Source: Dactylellina haptotyla
Taxonomy: Eukaryota > Ascomycota > Orbiliomycetes > Orbiliales > Orbiliaceae
Reading direction: 5' to 3'
DNA: 64,000 nucleotides
Assembly: GCA_031310005.1 (NCBI GenBank)
Contig: CM062388.1
Coordinates: 2,480,001-2,544,000, forward strand
Shown: piece after piece, positions 1-12,505 of the stretch
How positions within the stretch are numbered: position 1 is the first letter of the stretch
Layout: each line of letters opens with the position of its first letter
Notes under the pieces: model-generated
Database searches by the model: none
Told to the model about the DNA's origin: nothing
Seen by the model: only the letters and a program-made list of their open reading frames with translations
Program-made: the position numbers and the translations under genes

Positions 1-787
1 GTGTTGACGTGAGACTGAATGACGGAGGTGAGAGTAGCCTTGTTATTGATATTAGAGACCCTGTTCATCAAAGTTAGTCCAAAATTCTCACAAATTCCTA
101 TCAGTATGATTAATCCGATGCTTACCAATTTGGGAGCTGAGAGTGCCAAACGAAAGTGTGTCCACGGATAATCTTTCCGTTAGTTTGAGCGAAGTTGACC
201 AGAGAATCGGCATTACCCCAGTTGTAGCTGTTCTGGCTGGGTTCGATGGATTCCCATTTCATGGAGTTCTCAGGAGTGACCTGACCGCCCTCAGCCTTGA
301 TGATGTTGGAGTTCTGGGTGTTGCTGAGGGTACCCGGGTCAGCGCAGAAACCGACGTACTTCTTGCCTTTAGCCTTGATCAAAGCATCAAGACCGGTGCC
401 AGTTGGGGTGCTAGCAGTGGTTGTTCGGGTGGTCGTCGACAGAGTGGTGGTGGTGGTTGTCGTAGGAGTGGTGGTAGCCGAGGTGGTGACCGGGGTGGTC
501 GTCCTGGTGGTGGTGGAAGCGGTGGTTGTGCGGGTGGTGGTAGCAGCGGTACCAGACAAGCACTGGGCGTAGTATGGATTCAAGGTGGAGCAGACAATGT
601 TGGATCCAGAGCAGCTGGTAGCGCCAGTCCAGCCAATACCACCGCCTATAGATAGCATCAATTAGAATATGAATAGCCAGGGACATATATAGAATATAGC
701 ATTCGGGAACTTACACTGTCCCCAGAGGGATTGCTGGGCAGACACCAAAACTGGTGCCGCAAGGGCAAGGGCAACATAGGTCTTCAT
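1..787 (-). CDS. CBM1-linked GH10 endo-1,4-beta-xylanase (3' end outside window)
   Basis: Secreted enzyme expected to cut the xylan backbone of plant cell walls. Exons read 787-715, 645-126 and 60-1; introns 714-646 and 125-61 have GTAAGT/GTAAGC donors and AG acceptors and keep the frame. Residues 1-18 are a signal peptide ([18 protein letters not shown]). Next comes a fungal cellulose-binding CBM1 (QSLWGQCGGIGWTG, then [12 protein letters not shown]), a Thr-rich linker of about 45 residues, and the start of a GH10 barrel: [13 protein letters not shown], the TPENSMKW motif, and [14 protein letters not shown]. The first intron splits the CBM1 cysteine codon after QSLWGQ, a strong check on the start. 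The GH10 acid/base and nucleophile glutamates lie beyond base 1, so integrity cannot be judged. A TATA-like site and two XlnR-like sites lie upstream. Family assignment is firm; only the C-terminal part is missing. Confidence 0.93.
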
Positions 788-980
788 CGTGAATGGTCGG
801 ATATTCAGATTACCAGATCCAAAATGTGTAGATATAAAATAGAAATATAAAACCCGAAATGCAACAAAAAAGGACGGCTGATATTTTCCAGATCACTGAT
901 CGGTTAGGACTCTCTCCACTACAGGACTAGAATCAAGATAGGTTTCATCTGAGGTCTAGGGGAAGGGCCATCGAAGGGTC

Positions 981-987
981 TTTATAT
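981..987 (-). promoter_or_regulatory. TATA-like box of the xylanase gene
   Basis: Minus-strand ATATAAAG lies about 195 bases upstream of the xylanase start codon. Position and sequence fit a core promoter, but no transcript start is visible. Confidence 0.4.
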
Positions 988-1157
988 CACTCTTCTCCCC
1001 TCCCGTTTACGTCGCGTCGATATATTAGATATTAGAGTACTACCCATGCCACTGGGCATGATGAAACTGTGGATACTATAAGAAAAGCCATGACAGGCAA
1101 GACCCACCCCCAAGTGCCGTTTCCCCGGCCGCTCGTCTTTTGTCCGCCAGTCTCCAA

Positions 1158-1165
1158 GGCTAGCC
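1158..1165. promoter_or_regulatory. Candidate XlnR/Xyr1 site (GGCTAGCC)
   Basis: The palindrome GGCTAGCC contains GGCTAR on both strands, the known recognition core of the xylanase regulators XlnR/Xyr1. It sits about 370 bases upstream of the xylanase start. Short motif, so chance occurrence is possible. Confidence 0.35.
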
Positions 1166-1422
1166 AGCCAGCGAGTCCCGGAAGATAATGTCATGTTCCT
1201 CGATAAATTTCCCTGAAGATCCGCCTGGTGGCTTGTGGGGCGTTAAAACACCGATGGAGAAGTTCGGGCTGTCCATCCGAACTTTTAAGATGGACCATGC
1301 AGAACAGACGTTCAATGGCAAGGGGCACGACATTCTCTGCCATTCTCACTCATTATAGCCTGTGTCCACCATCCAAGGTAACCGCACAGGTTTGCGCTTG
1401 GTTCCTGTAGTTTATCCGGCCA

Positions 1423-1429
1423 TTTAGCC
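1423..1429 (-). promoter_or_regulatory. Candidate XlnR site (GGCTAAA)
   Basis: Minus-strand GGCTAAA equals the classic Aspergillus XlnR consensus and lies about 640 bases upstream of the xylanase start, in the same orientation as the gene. It is the second candidate after the one at 1158. Confidence 0.35.
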
Positions 1430-3596
1430 GCCTACCCCGAAATAAAGATATATATTTTAACGGTTTGGGGAAGGAGAAGCTGCGCCCGTCAGTTTTCGTG
1501 AGATCCGGAGCAGCGCATTTGCCTTTGCCTATCAACTGGCGCAAACCAGCGTGATTTGCTCCAGAAGGCGTGGCCCATGTTGGGGTTAAAACGCAGGGGT
1601 GGCTGTTCGGCCCGTCATCAGCGCAGGCAGTCCCTGGCATGGTCCCACATGACGTTTCAAGTACTTCGCAACAGCGACAACACCTGAGGCAAGGCGTATT
1701 GCCATACTATTATTTTGAAAGAGTACTTTGCATAGCTATGCATAGATCGAGATTCGTGAGATTCCTTTACCCGATCCAAATCACAAACCATGGAGCATGC
1801 CATGAAAGTTCAAGTATTGTACAATTGTGTTGAATGAGTATACCCGAACTTGACCCCGTAGACTATTCGAGAACGCACACGGCATGTGAACACTAGATAA
1901 TACTAGTTTCCTCTAAATCTCAAACCACAATGCTTTACAATATATTACCAATAAGCCCGGAAACGCTAGACCCGATCACCCTTCAAATCTGTGGACTCAT
2001 CACAGACACAACATCATCGAATCATTGAGCATCCCGCACCGCTTAAAGCCCAAGAAATATCCAAGAAAACAACCTCCATTCCAAACCGGCAGAATAGACA
2101 CGTTTTTTCTCTAGCTTGCATCCGGTGAATGTGTATGTCTCATGGCAATCGAATCGTTTTTAACCTGCCGAGATTCTCATCTGTTCATGTAGACATATCA
2201 TCTATTTCAGCCTGTATAATAGCCTAGACACTTACAGCCTGGGGGTGGGGAAAATATACAAAATAAAAAAGGTTTTTTAAAAGAAATAAAAAAAGCTTGA
2301 GGCACGAAGATCCGGTTATCACGAGAAGCCAAAAAAAATAGTTATAAGCAAGGTATATGCTTGCGTAATGACTTATCGGCCATATTCCAGGTGACATTCC
2401 GAGGCAAAATCCCCAAATTTCCACAGGCTAGGGTCGGAGAATTACGTTTGGCTAAATATCTTTTTTTCTTTCGACTGACTGTGCTCCGATGTTTGCCTGC
2501 GAGCATATGGGATATAAGAATATATATTATTGTGAAATATAGCGATATATATGTTTTTATATGTATTGTAAAACTGCTATCTGTGCATAGTCAAAGCACT
2601 CGCGGGCGCATGCGCACGCACTGATCAGATAGTCATTTTAAACATAAAACGTCCAAATGTGGGGTTTTTCTGTGGGAAAGGAAAATCACATGGCCTGCCT
2701 AAAAGGACCGAACGTGTAACAATAATGTGAGCTAATATTATACCACCCAAAATGGCAATTTTTCGTATTCTTGCCATAATTCAGTTGGTTCACTGAGTTT
2801 AAATTATTCTTGGTATTTTGTCGAACAGAAGAGAACAAGGTATTGGCAAGATTCACCCTACCCGATTTTAATGCCGAGCGTTCCTAAGCTTTCCCGATCC
2901 ATGCGATTTTATCCATCATAGCCAGAATTCCAGGTAGATTGATCGGTCGGTGCAGCCTGGATTTGAAGGCTGGTCCCTCGGCGTGAGCTCCATGGATCGG
3001 TGTGCAGGCAAACCATGTGCAAATCATGATGACGATACAAATTAATTGTGTATAGATCGGGAATTTAACCAGGTAGATAGCTACATAGAGATATCTAGAA
3101 ACGATCTCGTTCAACGAGATAGCACAGTTAGAAACCATGACTTGGTTCTATCTTTATGAATTGAAAGTGAATAGCATGAGAAATACCAACGACTGCGCGC
3201 TCTATGAGATTTTATGGCGAATTCGATATGATAGCAACCACAATAAAATGCAAGACGAGGAAGAACGCGATGTATATACATAAAATAGAATTGTTAAATA
3301 AACACAGAATAAAACATTAAAGCTATCGTGTTGAACGTCATTAATTACACCATGCCATTGTATCTCAGCGCCTTTCCAATAAACCAACTCACACAACCAC
3401 CAACCGCTCACTTCTCTTGCCACCATGCATGCATGCAGCTCATTACAAACAAATATCAAAGCACCGTGAAAAAAATAAAATAAGTAGAAACCAAAAAACG
3501 CGATCCTGTCGAATTCCATAGCTGTTGAAGAACGTAAAAGAGAATCAAAAGAAAGAAAAAGGTATGACCGTCGCCAAATTCCAGACTGGAAGCTGT

Positions 3597-6500
3597 CTAT
3601 ATCCCAACTCCGAAAATCCCTTCCCCGGTTGCGCCCGCAGCTCCTACACCACCAAGCTCGCCTTCCTCCCCAGGTAGTGGGAGAAACTCAAACCCATCGA
3701 GTACCCAGTTCAGATCAAAGGCGTCACCAACATTGCCGCCTATTCCGGCGCCTATCCCAGAAACACCAAACATTTGCATATCTACAACTGCCCCGGCATC
3801 CAGCGTGCCTGCCGCAGAAGCATTTGAGGGCGTCTCACTATTGCTGCTTGTCGTAGGGATAGGAAGCATAGGGTTTTGCGAGGTAACAGCGGCCACACCA
3901 GGCGTAGGAGTTGCGGCGGTGGTAGCAGAGAGGGTAGCCAAGAGGTCAGTGGGGATTAGTGGGGTCGAAGGACGCTGGAACGCGTTCGAAAGGACGGGGA
4001 AGGTGTGGCGCTGCTGAAGAGGGTTTATTTGGGGTTGTTGCTGCTGCTGTTGAACAGGTTGCTGAGGTTGTGATAATGGCAGTTGTGGTACTTGTGGCAC
4101 TGTGATGCTTAGTTTATCGATTGACGCCGCTGGTAAAGATATTAGGCTTTGTTTATCATGTAACCCTGTGTAAGAAGGAAACATACCAACAGCACCGCCA
4201 ACCTCTTCTCTTGCCTGCAAGATTGCACTTCGCTCTCTAAACTGCTCTCTCCACTTCCAGAGGCTGTCATATACAACACTCATGCTCATTCGACTTCTGA
4301 TCCGGAGATCCCACCCAGCATGGAGGGTCTCTCCATTGTCCATGACCTCGTCTCGATCAGTGGTGCTAATAGCGCCGCTAACACTGCCGTCCACGCTACC
4401 ACCTACTGTGCTGCCTCTATCGAAACTCAGAGTGCCGCATTCCCAAAGCTGTGTGAGAACGTCTGACATGCGTCCAGGCAGGTCGTTATCGGCAACAGAT
4501 ATGTTTCTTAGAGCACCAAGAGCAGAGTTAAATCCCTTGATGCCACCCTCCACGTCCAGATATCGGTTGAAATAGCTACTCCGCAGCACTTTGAGCATCA
4601 TGAATGCCGCGCATGTGAACATTTGGTAGATGTAGAAAGGGCAGTAATCCAGCACATTGACGCCTTCCTCTTCTAGCTTGAGAATATGAGAGACGAGGGA
4701 TTCGGCAGCGGAGTAAAGGTTGATGATATAGTTGGTGCTCGCAGAAGATGCTATAGGACTGTCGAAGAGGTGGAAGCTGAGGAGATGGAGGCGGGCGCAC
4801 AGCAAATAGATACGGTGGAGTGGCGTCAGGGTGGGGTTGAGTTCACCCTCAAGCTCTTCCAGGCGGCCCTTCAGAAGGTTGAGCACAGCCAATCGGCCGT
4901 CGCGGTCCAAAAGACCAATAGGATCGTTGTTATTAGAGGATAGCGATCTTGTGACAGTATCCACAAAGCGCTGGATGAGAACGAGGTTGCGAATTGGTAT
5001 CGGAAGTGGGTTCTTGGCGCTATTGAGGAGGGCGTTGGCGATTGTCCAGTCGTATTGTGTATCTGGTGGTAGCCCAAGGCCGGTACTGACACTACATGCT
5101 AGTTAGGTGCTGTGCGTTAAACCACGAGACAGGAAGTTCCTTACCTTTGAGCACTAATGTTGCAGCAAGCCCATGTGGTGGTGCGATCACAGACCTCGTT
5201 GTGGTCCATTTTAGCCTTGTTGGCAAATTTCGTATAGTCTTTGCCATAGCTGGGTCTGTGGAGGCCCATCTGGATGGCCACTGACACAGCAAGGCAGCTC
5301 AACATATATGTCGGGTCACTGAGTGTGCTGGATATAGGGAACGGCCAGGTTGATATTAGGATAAGAGCTTTCACGACGTATTTGCTATGTGGTACGGTGG
5401 CTAAGGTTGACCAGACAAGCTTCGAGACAGAACGGGAGAGGCGGATGAGCAGGTTTGGTTCACCGGAGTACCGCCGCGAGCCAATAGATATAATAACCCA
5501 AAAGAGGAGTTGAGATGATGAATAGTAAGTGGACGGTGTAAGGGAGGGGTCCAGCATTGGCAGGAACGGGTGGTAGTGTTCGAAATAGCTGGTCTTCATT
5601 AGCAAATAACTGCAAGCTTTTGGTATTAACCCTACTTACAGACGGAAGAGCTCGTCGATTTGTTCTTTTGTGAGCATCACATCCTCCAGTGTTTGGGAGT
5701 CCTTTGGTGGCGCTGTGTCTATAGTCGGCTTTGGCCGTCTATCGTTCTTCATATCGGTGAGTAGACTAGTAAGTTGTAGGTCCTGGTCATTGTTGGCAGC
5801 TTGGGAGGCAAACGCGGCAAAGCCATCAGGGATAGAATGGGCAGCTGCGAATGATGATATGGCAGATGCTGACGCTTCCAGGAGAGGCTGCGATATTTGG
5901 CCTCCTGGGGAGAACTGCAGGGGCGGTTGTACGATTGGGCTCGAGGTGGAAGATGTCATGCCCAGGAGAGAACGCAGATAGGCTACTTCCTTCTCCATTT
6001 CGGCGATTTTGCTACAAAAGTGATGTGTCAATAGGAAACAGATCATGCACAATCAGGATATTTCCGTACCTTCTCTTAACAGTTCGCTTGAAGTTGCTAT
6101 CGATGCGACACTCGAGCTTAAGCCGCTTGCACCGCGAGCAGTCGCTATAAGGGTTTTGGACAACATCGCATCGTAGCTACGCCACATCAAAGGGGACAGG
6201 GCGATCCTCGCTGTTAGCTTCGTGAAACTCAATTGCTTCAAAATATCCAATCCTACAGCTATATAGATAATATCGATCCAGGGAGGGAGTGGCATTTTCC
6301 ATTTTTGCGGGTCAGACCGGTGAGACGAAGCGGGGAAGAAGTACCTTCTGCTGGCGGCACTCATTACACGCCCTCTTGGTGATCTGCTTCTCGGCGCCGG
6401 AGATATTGACCTTGGGGTTCGTGGTGGGGCTGGTGAGGGTGCTCCCGTCGCCTCCAAAGCCGTCAATGTCCATCTCGACGGCGGTCAGGTCCCCGCCAGT

Positions 6501-6833
6501 GTAGGTTGCGGGGCTCCTGGCCCCCTCGGTCCCGTAGGACTCGGTGGGCGAGTTCTGGAAGTTGCCATAGCCGTTCATGGCAGAGTGATGGGCAGCATCG
6601 AGCGAGGCGCTGCGGATGTGGGGCGCCTGCTGCAGGGAGGAGGCGGCCTGCTGCCCCGCACTTTCGGGCGTGGAGATTGCATTCGCATTGGCGATGTTAT
6701 CTGTCGGCGAAGGGAGCAGGTCGGCGGGGATGTTTGCGGTCGCATCGGAGAGGGTCTTGCGCCGCTTGACGGGGCGATTGGAGGCGGAGGAGGAAGGGGG
6801 AGTGGTCGCGGCGGAGGGGGGTTTGGTCCTCAT
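3597..6833 (-). CDS. War1/PrtT-like Zn2Cys6 transcription factor
   Basis: Nuclear DNA-binding regulator. Exons 6833-6345, 6176-6070, 6011-5640, 5588-5145 and 5091-3597 join in frame to 968 residues. The zinc cluster spans exons 1-2: C156-x2-C159-x6-C166-x9-C176-x2-C179-x6-C186, with RACNECRQQKLRCD and CSRCKRLKLEC, followed by FKRTVKRSKIAEMEKEVAYLR, a linker and dimerisation helix. Around residues 320-480 is the fungal-specific middle homology region (FEHYHPFLPMLDPS, QLLFWVIISIGSRRY). The C-terminus has poly-Gln, Pro/Ser/Thr and Gly-rich acidic stretches that could activate transcription. The cluster and middle region resemble the War1 (weak-acid response) and PrtT (secreted protease activator) group, from memory of those families; the target genes are not visible. 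An N-terminal basic KRRK may be a nuclear signal. Confidence 0.88.
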
Positions 6834-7905
6834 TTTATTAGTGTCGTCCGAGGTTCGATTTTGGGGAGGTTGAGGAGGGCGAAAAATTGCGATGTCGGCG
6901 GTCGACGCTGGCTGGCTCGGCCGGAGCGCAGGGCCACAGAACTAACTGCACCGCTCGCAACTAACTCGGGGTCTCGCAACTAAGTCGGCCGGCGTGTCGA
7001 GATGCTGTGTAAAAACTGCCCTTTTGTCCTTCATCCGCAACAAGAAGCTCGACTCAAAAAGTAAAAAACTACGTCGTATATTATTGTCTAGCAATTGGTC
7101 AATTGGGAGTGTCATTTGCTGGCTTGGAGGGCGAGCCATCCGGCTTTTTTTCAGCCCTCGTGCGCATTCTCCGTGACTCATTTCCTAATCTAATCTGATC
7201 CAAACATCTTGCGGCGTACAAGATGTTGCTGTCAGTCAGTCGAATCCTTCATTCTGCCTATTCTCGCGTGTCTGGAATTAGCTAATTGGTGCCGTTTGGC
7301 GGTCGCCGAATGGCTGTCTTCTTGGGCTTAGGGTTCCTTCTCCTCGGAGACACCCGCTTCCCACGCAACCATTGCAACATCCTCACGTTTGGTCGAACGG
7401 GAGGTTAGCATGATACCATGGTACGCCTCTGCCAATTGTTTTCGGCCTGCCATTTCTATTCGGTTTGTACGTAACTTATACGTATATACGCAGCATGGAG
7501 ACGTTGAATAGCATCAGGGCGAATTCTGGCAATGTCAATCGCTTAAAGATCTCAATTGATTGCCGTTTTTCACAATTAAAAATCAGTTCCAATTCGATAC
7601 AATCTATACTTCCATCTTGATATTTTCTCCACAGAAAACCTTTTTTTTTCATGTGCAATTTCGTGACCCGACACTATCCGCAGTTCAGTCATAGTTTGAT
7701 TGCCAAGAGCCAAAATATCACACATGCAACACAGTGTATTTTCCAGAGTTGAAATCTACGAATAGCTAGTTCTTTCCAATAAAGCTCTATTCTACACTGA
7801 GATATCGATATCTTGCAGTTTACCGCAGCACAAAACCGGGTTATGAGACAATAATACTATCTATATAAACATATACAACAGAAGTTCTTCCACCGATAGC
7901 TGCAG
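6834..7905. other. Intergenic, no gene seen (1.1 kb)
   Basis: Separates the start of the Zn2Cys6 gene from the stop of the NLR gene, both on the minus strand. It should hold the promoter of the former and 3' end of the latter. No motif or frame stands out. Confidence 0.55.
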
Positions 7906-10900
7906 TTAAGCACGGCGCCGGCCTTCGAGTTCTCTTTTTCTCTCTCTATATCTATCATCTTCGAGAAGTAGTTCTCTAAGTTGATCTTCTAAATCATGAT
8001 CAACTTGAGCACCGTTAGTCAGCAATATGTCTACTATAGCCCTTCCTTCATGGCGGTTGGGGATGCGTCGCCGTATGGGGATGCGTCGCCATATGGGGAT
8101 GTGATCCATCCTGGCGCTATCTATAGCTTTTTTCCTCCCTATCATAGTCCACGCCAATGGTGTACGATTGTGTTTAGAATCCCTAGTCTCCAACTGGGCA
8201 CCCGCTTTCACCAGCATATCCACCGTCTTCAAGTCTCCTATCTTCGCCGCTAACAATAATGCAGTTCTATTCTTGTTATCTTTGGCCTCGATATCAGCAC
8301 CACTTTCCAACAAAATTCTCATCGTGCCTAGCGCCCCAGTATTAACTGAATCTAATAATGGTGTCGAATCTCTGTCGGTACCAACTCGCGCGTCTAAATC
8401 CGCCCCAGCCTCGATTAGCAATCTCACCGCTTCTGACTCACCAAGAGCTGCAGCCCTCGCTAACGGAGTAAAATTAAAACAATCCCTGGACTCTAGATCA
8501 GCGTTGTTTTTCAAAAGTAGCTCTATAACCCCCAACTTTCCAGCGTCCACAGCTAAGCTTAATGGAGTGCGATTCCGGTAATCCTTAGCCTCCAAGTCAG
8601 CGCCCTTTCCTATAAGCAGCTCCGCGGCTTCTAAGTTCCCCAATTCCGCGGCTTTAGCTAAGGCAGTTCTCTTAGTCCGGGTTCTCGCCTCCAAATTAGC
8701 CTTCATTTCCACCAGCACCTCCAACGCCTGGATTTCCTCATTCATTACAGCAAACATTAGGGGGGTCTGACCGAATTGATCCCCCGCGTCTATACCCGCA
8801 CCATTCGCCAATAACAGTTTCACAACTTCTACTCTCCCAGTGGTCACAGCCCACATCAGCGGTGTCATCAAACTTTTTGTACGGGTATCCACATCTATAC
8901 CAGTATCGAGCATGCACTCGATGGCTTCTACAAACCCCAACAACGCCGCGAGATGTAAGCCGATCATACCTTCTTCGAGAAAATTGTTGTATACAAAGCG
9001 GCTAAAAGACGAGAACCTATAACACTGGTAGGCAGCTCGGACCTTAACCGCACTCCCCAGGAAGCTCAGAACCAACGGTGAGGCGCCGACGGAAGACGCA
9101 AGGGCGTGGTTACCCCAATTCTTTCCCGCATATTCATAGAGGACATGCTCTTTTCGCCTTTCAAGTAGTCCTGCGGAGTTCTCGCAGGGACCCGCTTCAA
9201 ATACATTGTATGACAAGTAGGTGACACAAACATCCGTAATCTCGTTCTGACAACCGGAAAATAGGCTGCTCCATTGCTTTTCAAAATACTCTTGAGTTGT
9301 GTAATGAACCAAGCGGATTATACCGCTTTCTTCGTCGATTGTGACGAGGCCAGCGCATACCGATAACATTCTTGTTGTATCGGGAAGGTTTTCTTCGTCG
9401 AATGATGGTTCACCGATTTCAACAGCGAGTGCACATCGTAACTCGGATGTAGTAAGAGGGCGCAAGGCGCAAGTAATCCAGGAGAGCATCTGAGTCGCGA
9501 GCGCCTTGGAATCTTGATTTTGCCCGTTAATCCTCTCCATTGCCTCTTGATACGCGTGGGCGTAAGCCTCTAGTCCTGTGTGAAGACTCATTAATGCGTG
9601 TTTTATTTTTTTGAGAGACGTCTTGCTTTTGATTGATTCGAAATAAAGCTGTGCGAGAAGAAACCTAGAATCCCAATCAGAAATCTCATATCCCATGCCA
9701 TCAAGTCAATTAACTGAGTGTCAAAACTTTCGCTTACATTCCATCAACCGCCTTAGTGATCTCGGTCGTAATCAATTCAGAGTGTTCCGACAAAAGCATA
9801 TCGTCGGACTGGGCTATCTGGCCCTCCAAATACCGTTTCACATCCTCCTCTCGCGCAAGGATCTCCAATACTGGGTAATTGTCGAATTTTTCTTTAATTC
9901 CCAAAATAGGTCGAGATGTAGTAAAGATATTTATATCGCTATCCGCTCGAGCGTGGAGCTTGAAAATCTCAGAAACAAACTTCGCCCGACAGTTGTTATC
10001 GGCTTGGCACTCATCAAGTGCATCGATTATTATAAAGACTTTCGTATACATAGATGCCACTACCTGTAGGCTATGTGTCGTCTCTTCGAGAGAGAGTTTT
10101 GTCCCTTTCGAGCTGTGTTTGTCGTATAACCGCCTCAAGTTCTCAGGGAGGCAAGCCAAGCTTCGTAATAGCTGTTTGAGCAAGCTAGCCAGCAGGTCGT
10201 AGATATTCTGCTCGTCTTTACGCTTAAAGTTACAATAAATATATGCTATCCCAATCGTCGAGTCGTCGCCGAACCATGTCGTCAAGTGATCGATTACTAT
10301 CGATGTAAGGATCGTCTTGCCGGCCCCAGGAATACCTGAACAAAAGAGCACTTGCTTTCTCGTATTCAACCAGGTTTGGTACTCAGAAGATGACAAAAGC
10401 CATGTACCGGTCCCAGGCTGTCGCTTTCTTACAAAGTCACTTTGCTGAGGGCCGTAATCGACTTTTGTAATCCAATCAAGCATCTCTAAATCGTCTTTCT
10501 TGTCCAGTTTGAATTTCACGGACGCAATATCATCCAGTGCTGTCTATAACGTCAGAACCGGTTTACGAAAAAAGGATTGAGCTTCGTAGCTTGACTAACC
10601 TTGCTTCATTATCTCTTTCACAGGCCTTTCTTTATCAACTTCGCCAGGCTGCACGTGCTCCAGAAATTCTTTCGCGAATGCTGCTGCCACGGCCGCAGCA
10701 TACTCTTGCCAGTCTTTGTTCTCTTGAGAGTCTGCATAGTCGTAGATGCCACGAATGACTATACAAGGAAAATCGGACATGAGGCCAGCAGCCTCCATTT
10801 CGAAACAGAGCGTATTCCCACCCAGAGTTTCGTTGAGTCTGTCGCGGTATTCAGCATCTTTGATCGCATGGTTCCCAGAGGCGATCAAACCATAATGAAC

Positions 10901-11677
10901 CCGTGGTTCTCCCGGTTTCCTCGTATCCTTACTCTTGACAATAGCCTTAATTTTCGGTCCCTGACTATTTGCAGGTGTATTCACCCGCCAACCGAAAAGG
11001 AATCCGACAACACTCAGTACCGCATTCAACAATGCCGATAATACAGCAAGTATATCCCCTTGACTGTTCTCAATGTGTACTTTCGTGGTTAATGGGTCCT
11101 TGCGAGACTCGTTCCATGTATATTTCTCTGCCAACCTCGGCCAGTTTTCCTTCAGTTCTGCCATAAACTGTGGGACCTTGATTCCGTGCATCTCCTGGTG
11201 AGTTTCCAGTCTACTCAGTGCCGTCAAAAGCGCAGTCGGAGGATGATTAAGCGCGCCGGTTCTCTTGAACACTCCATCCTTCTCCGCTTTTCCAAGATCC
11301 CACTGCACAACCCCAGGATACTGACCAGTTGGTGTGCTGACTACAATATCACCCACGCGTACTTTTGGAGGGACTCCACCACCAATTCCTACCATGAGGC
11401 CCACTTTGATTGATTGAAAAGTCCCAATCATACGAGTTGCAACTGTGGCTGCCGGGTTCGCGCCCATTTTCCCTTTTGGTAGGCATGCTATCACGATATT
11501 GTGATGCCCGATAGATCCTAGGATGTATGTGTTGGCATCGTTGGATGGTTTTGGTAGGTCGGGATGTCGTTCGTCTAGCATTGCCGCCGCCGCGGTCTGC
11601 TCCTTGGGGAGCGCACAAACCCAACCTACAGTATATTCATTGTGGGATCTGGGGTTGACGGCGCCCAGTGGGGCCAT
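7906..11677 (-). CDS. NLR-like STAND receptor: PNP_UDP-NACHT-ankyrin
   Basis: Putative intracellular immune or heterokaryon-incompatibility receptor. Exons 11677-10600, 10539-9738 and 9664-7906 join to 1,212 residues. Residues about 15-340 form a nucleoside phosphorylase-type effector domain: [31 protein letters not shown] and RGIYDYAD are intact. The NACHT ATPase has a P-loop GIPGAGKT (428-435) and Walker [12 protein letters not shown] (527-537). A winged-helix-like region follows, then about nine ankyrin repeats (roughly 860-1190). The third exon was set so that [12 protein letters not shown], the usual NACHT-to-winged-helix motif, is restored. In known NLRs the repeats sense a ligand, NACHT oligomerises and the N-terminal domain acts; related PNP domains have been shown to cleave ATP in immune proteins. 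Ligand and partners are unknown. An 18-base tandem repeat interrupts the last ankyrin unit. Confidence 0.92.
8059..8103. repeat. 18-bp in-frame tandem repeat inside the NLR ankyrin region
   Basis: Two full copies and one partial copy of an 18-base unit (GGGGATGCGTCGCCRTAT on the plus strand) encode the hexapeptide [12 protein letters not shown] on the minus strand at about residues 1149-1163. It forms a loop insertion in the last ankyrin repeat. Confidence 0.8.
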
Positions 11678-12505
11678 CGAGCCAACTCTAATCTCGAAGA
11701 GGGAAGATACCTGCCCTGAATGCCAAATTATAGGTGACAGTATCGCTAGAATCGCCGTAGTTGTTCAAAGGTTTTCAGAGGATACCAGTAGGTTGAAGAT
11801 TGAGAACTTGAATCGTGACTGGGACCCCTCATTAAAATGGGCAGCGACGAATAGATAGAGCATGTAGAACGAGGCTCTCAGCTGGGTTTCATACGTTTCT
11901 GGCGTGCATGGCGCAGAACATGGATGTTGAACCAAGATTAGAACCAAACCGCAGAGCGGTTGGGTTTTAGGCCATTTGATTGGCCAGCAAATATACCAAG
12001 ACGGAAAAACAGAGAGAACACCAACGAAGAATCCATTTCAAATCTCAAGGGTAATGATAAGATGTTACGATCTGGATCATCCAACTTTACTACACCTCAA
12101 ATTACAAATCAAGATATACAATATAAAACCCATTTCAAAGTGTGCTTTGAACTTTAAAATATGTCAATTCAGGTCGAGAGGAGCACCATTAGTAAATTTC
12201 GTGTTCGCACTAGTACTAGAATAATTATAAGATGTTTATATTTAAATATATATAACTTCCTTTATAACCGTATTGGCTTGATTATCTAGTAATTTTTCGC
12301 TTATCAAACTAGTCTGACTGGCATACCGATCCTAATTCGAAGAAAATGACGATTCGTGTTGCAGACGTGGTATTTTTTGGACGGGTCAACAAAACACATT
12401 TCGTAGTTCGCGTGCCCGACCGACTTCCTTGCGAACATAAAACCTCAAAAACTTGAGCATCTGCGGCCGGCCCGACAGACGCCTCCGTTTGATATACTCC
12501 CCGCG
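11678..12505. other. Divergent intergenic region between NLR and peroxiredoxin-like gene
   Basis: The 828 bases between two outward-facing start codons must contain both promoters. The middle (about 12060-12300) is AT-rich. I see no TATA box that clearly belongs to either gene and no separate coding frame. Confidence 0.55.

Larger units (their letters stand above)
788..3596. other. Intergenic, no gene seen (2.8 kb)
   Basis: Lies between the 5' end of the xylanase gene and the 3' end of the Zn2Cys6 gene. Apart from the xylanase promoter motifs I see no coding structure: open frames are short, overlap on both strands and match no family. The part around 2200-2600 is AT-rich with A and T runs. 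Confidence 0.6.
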
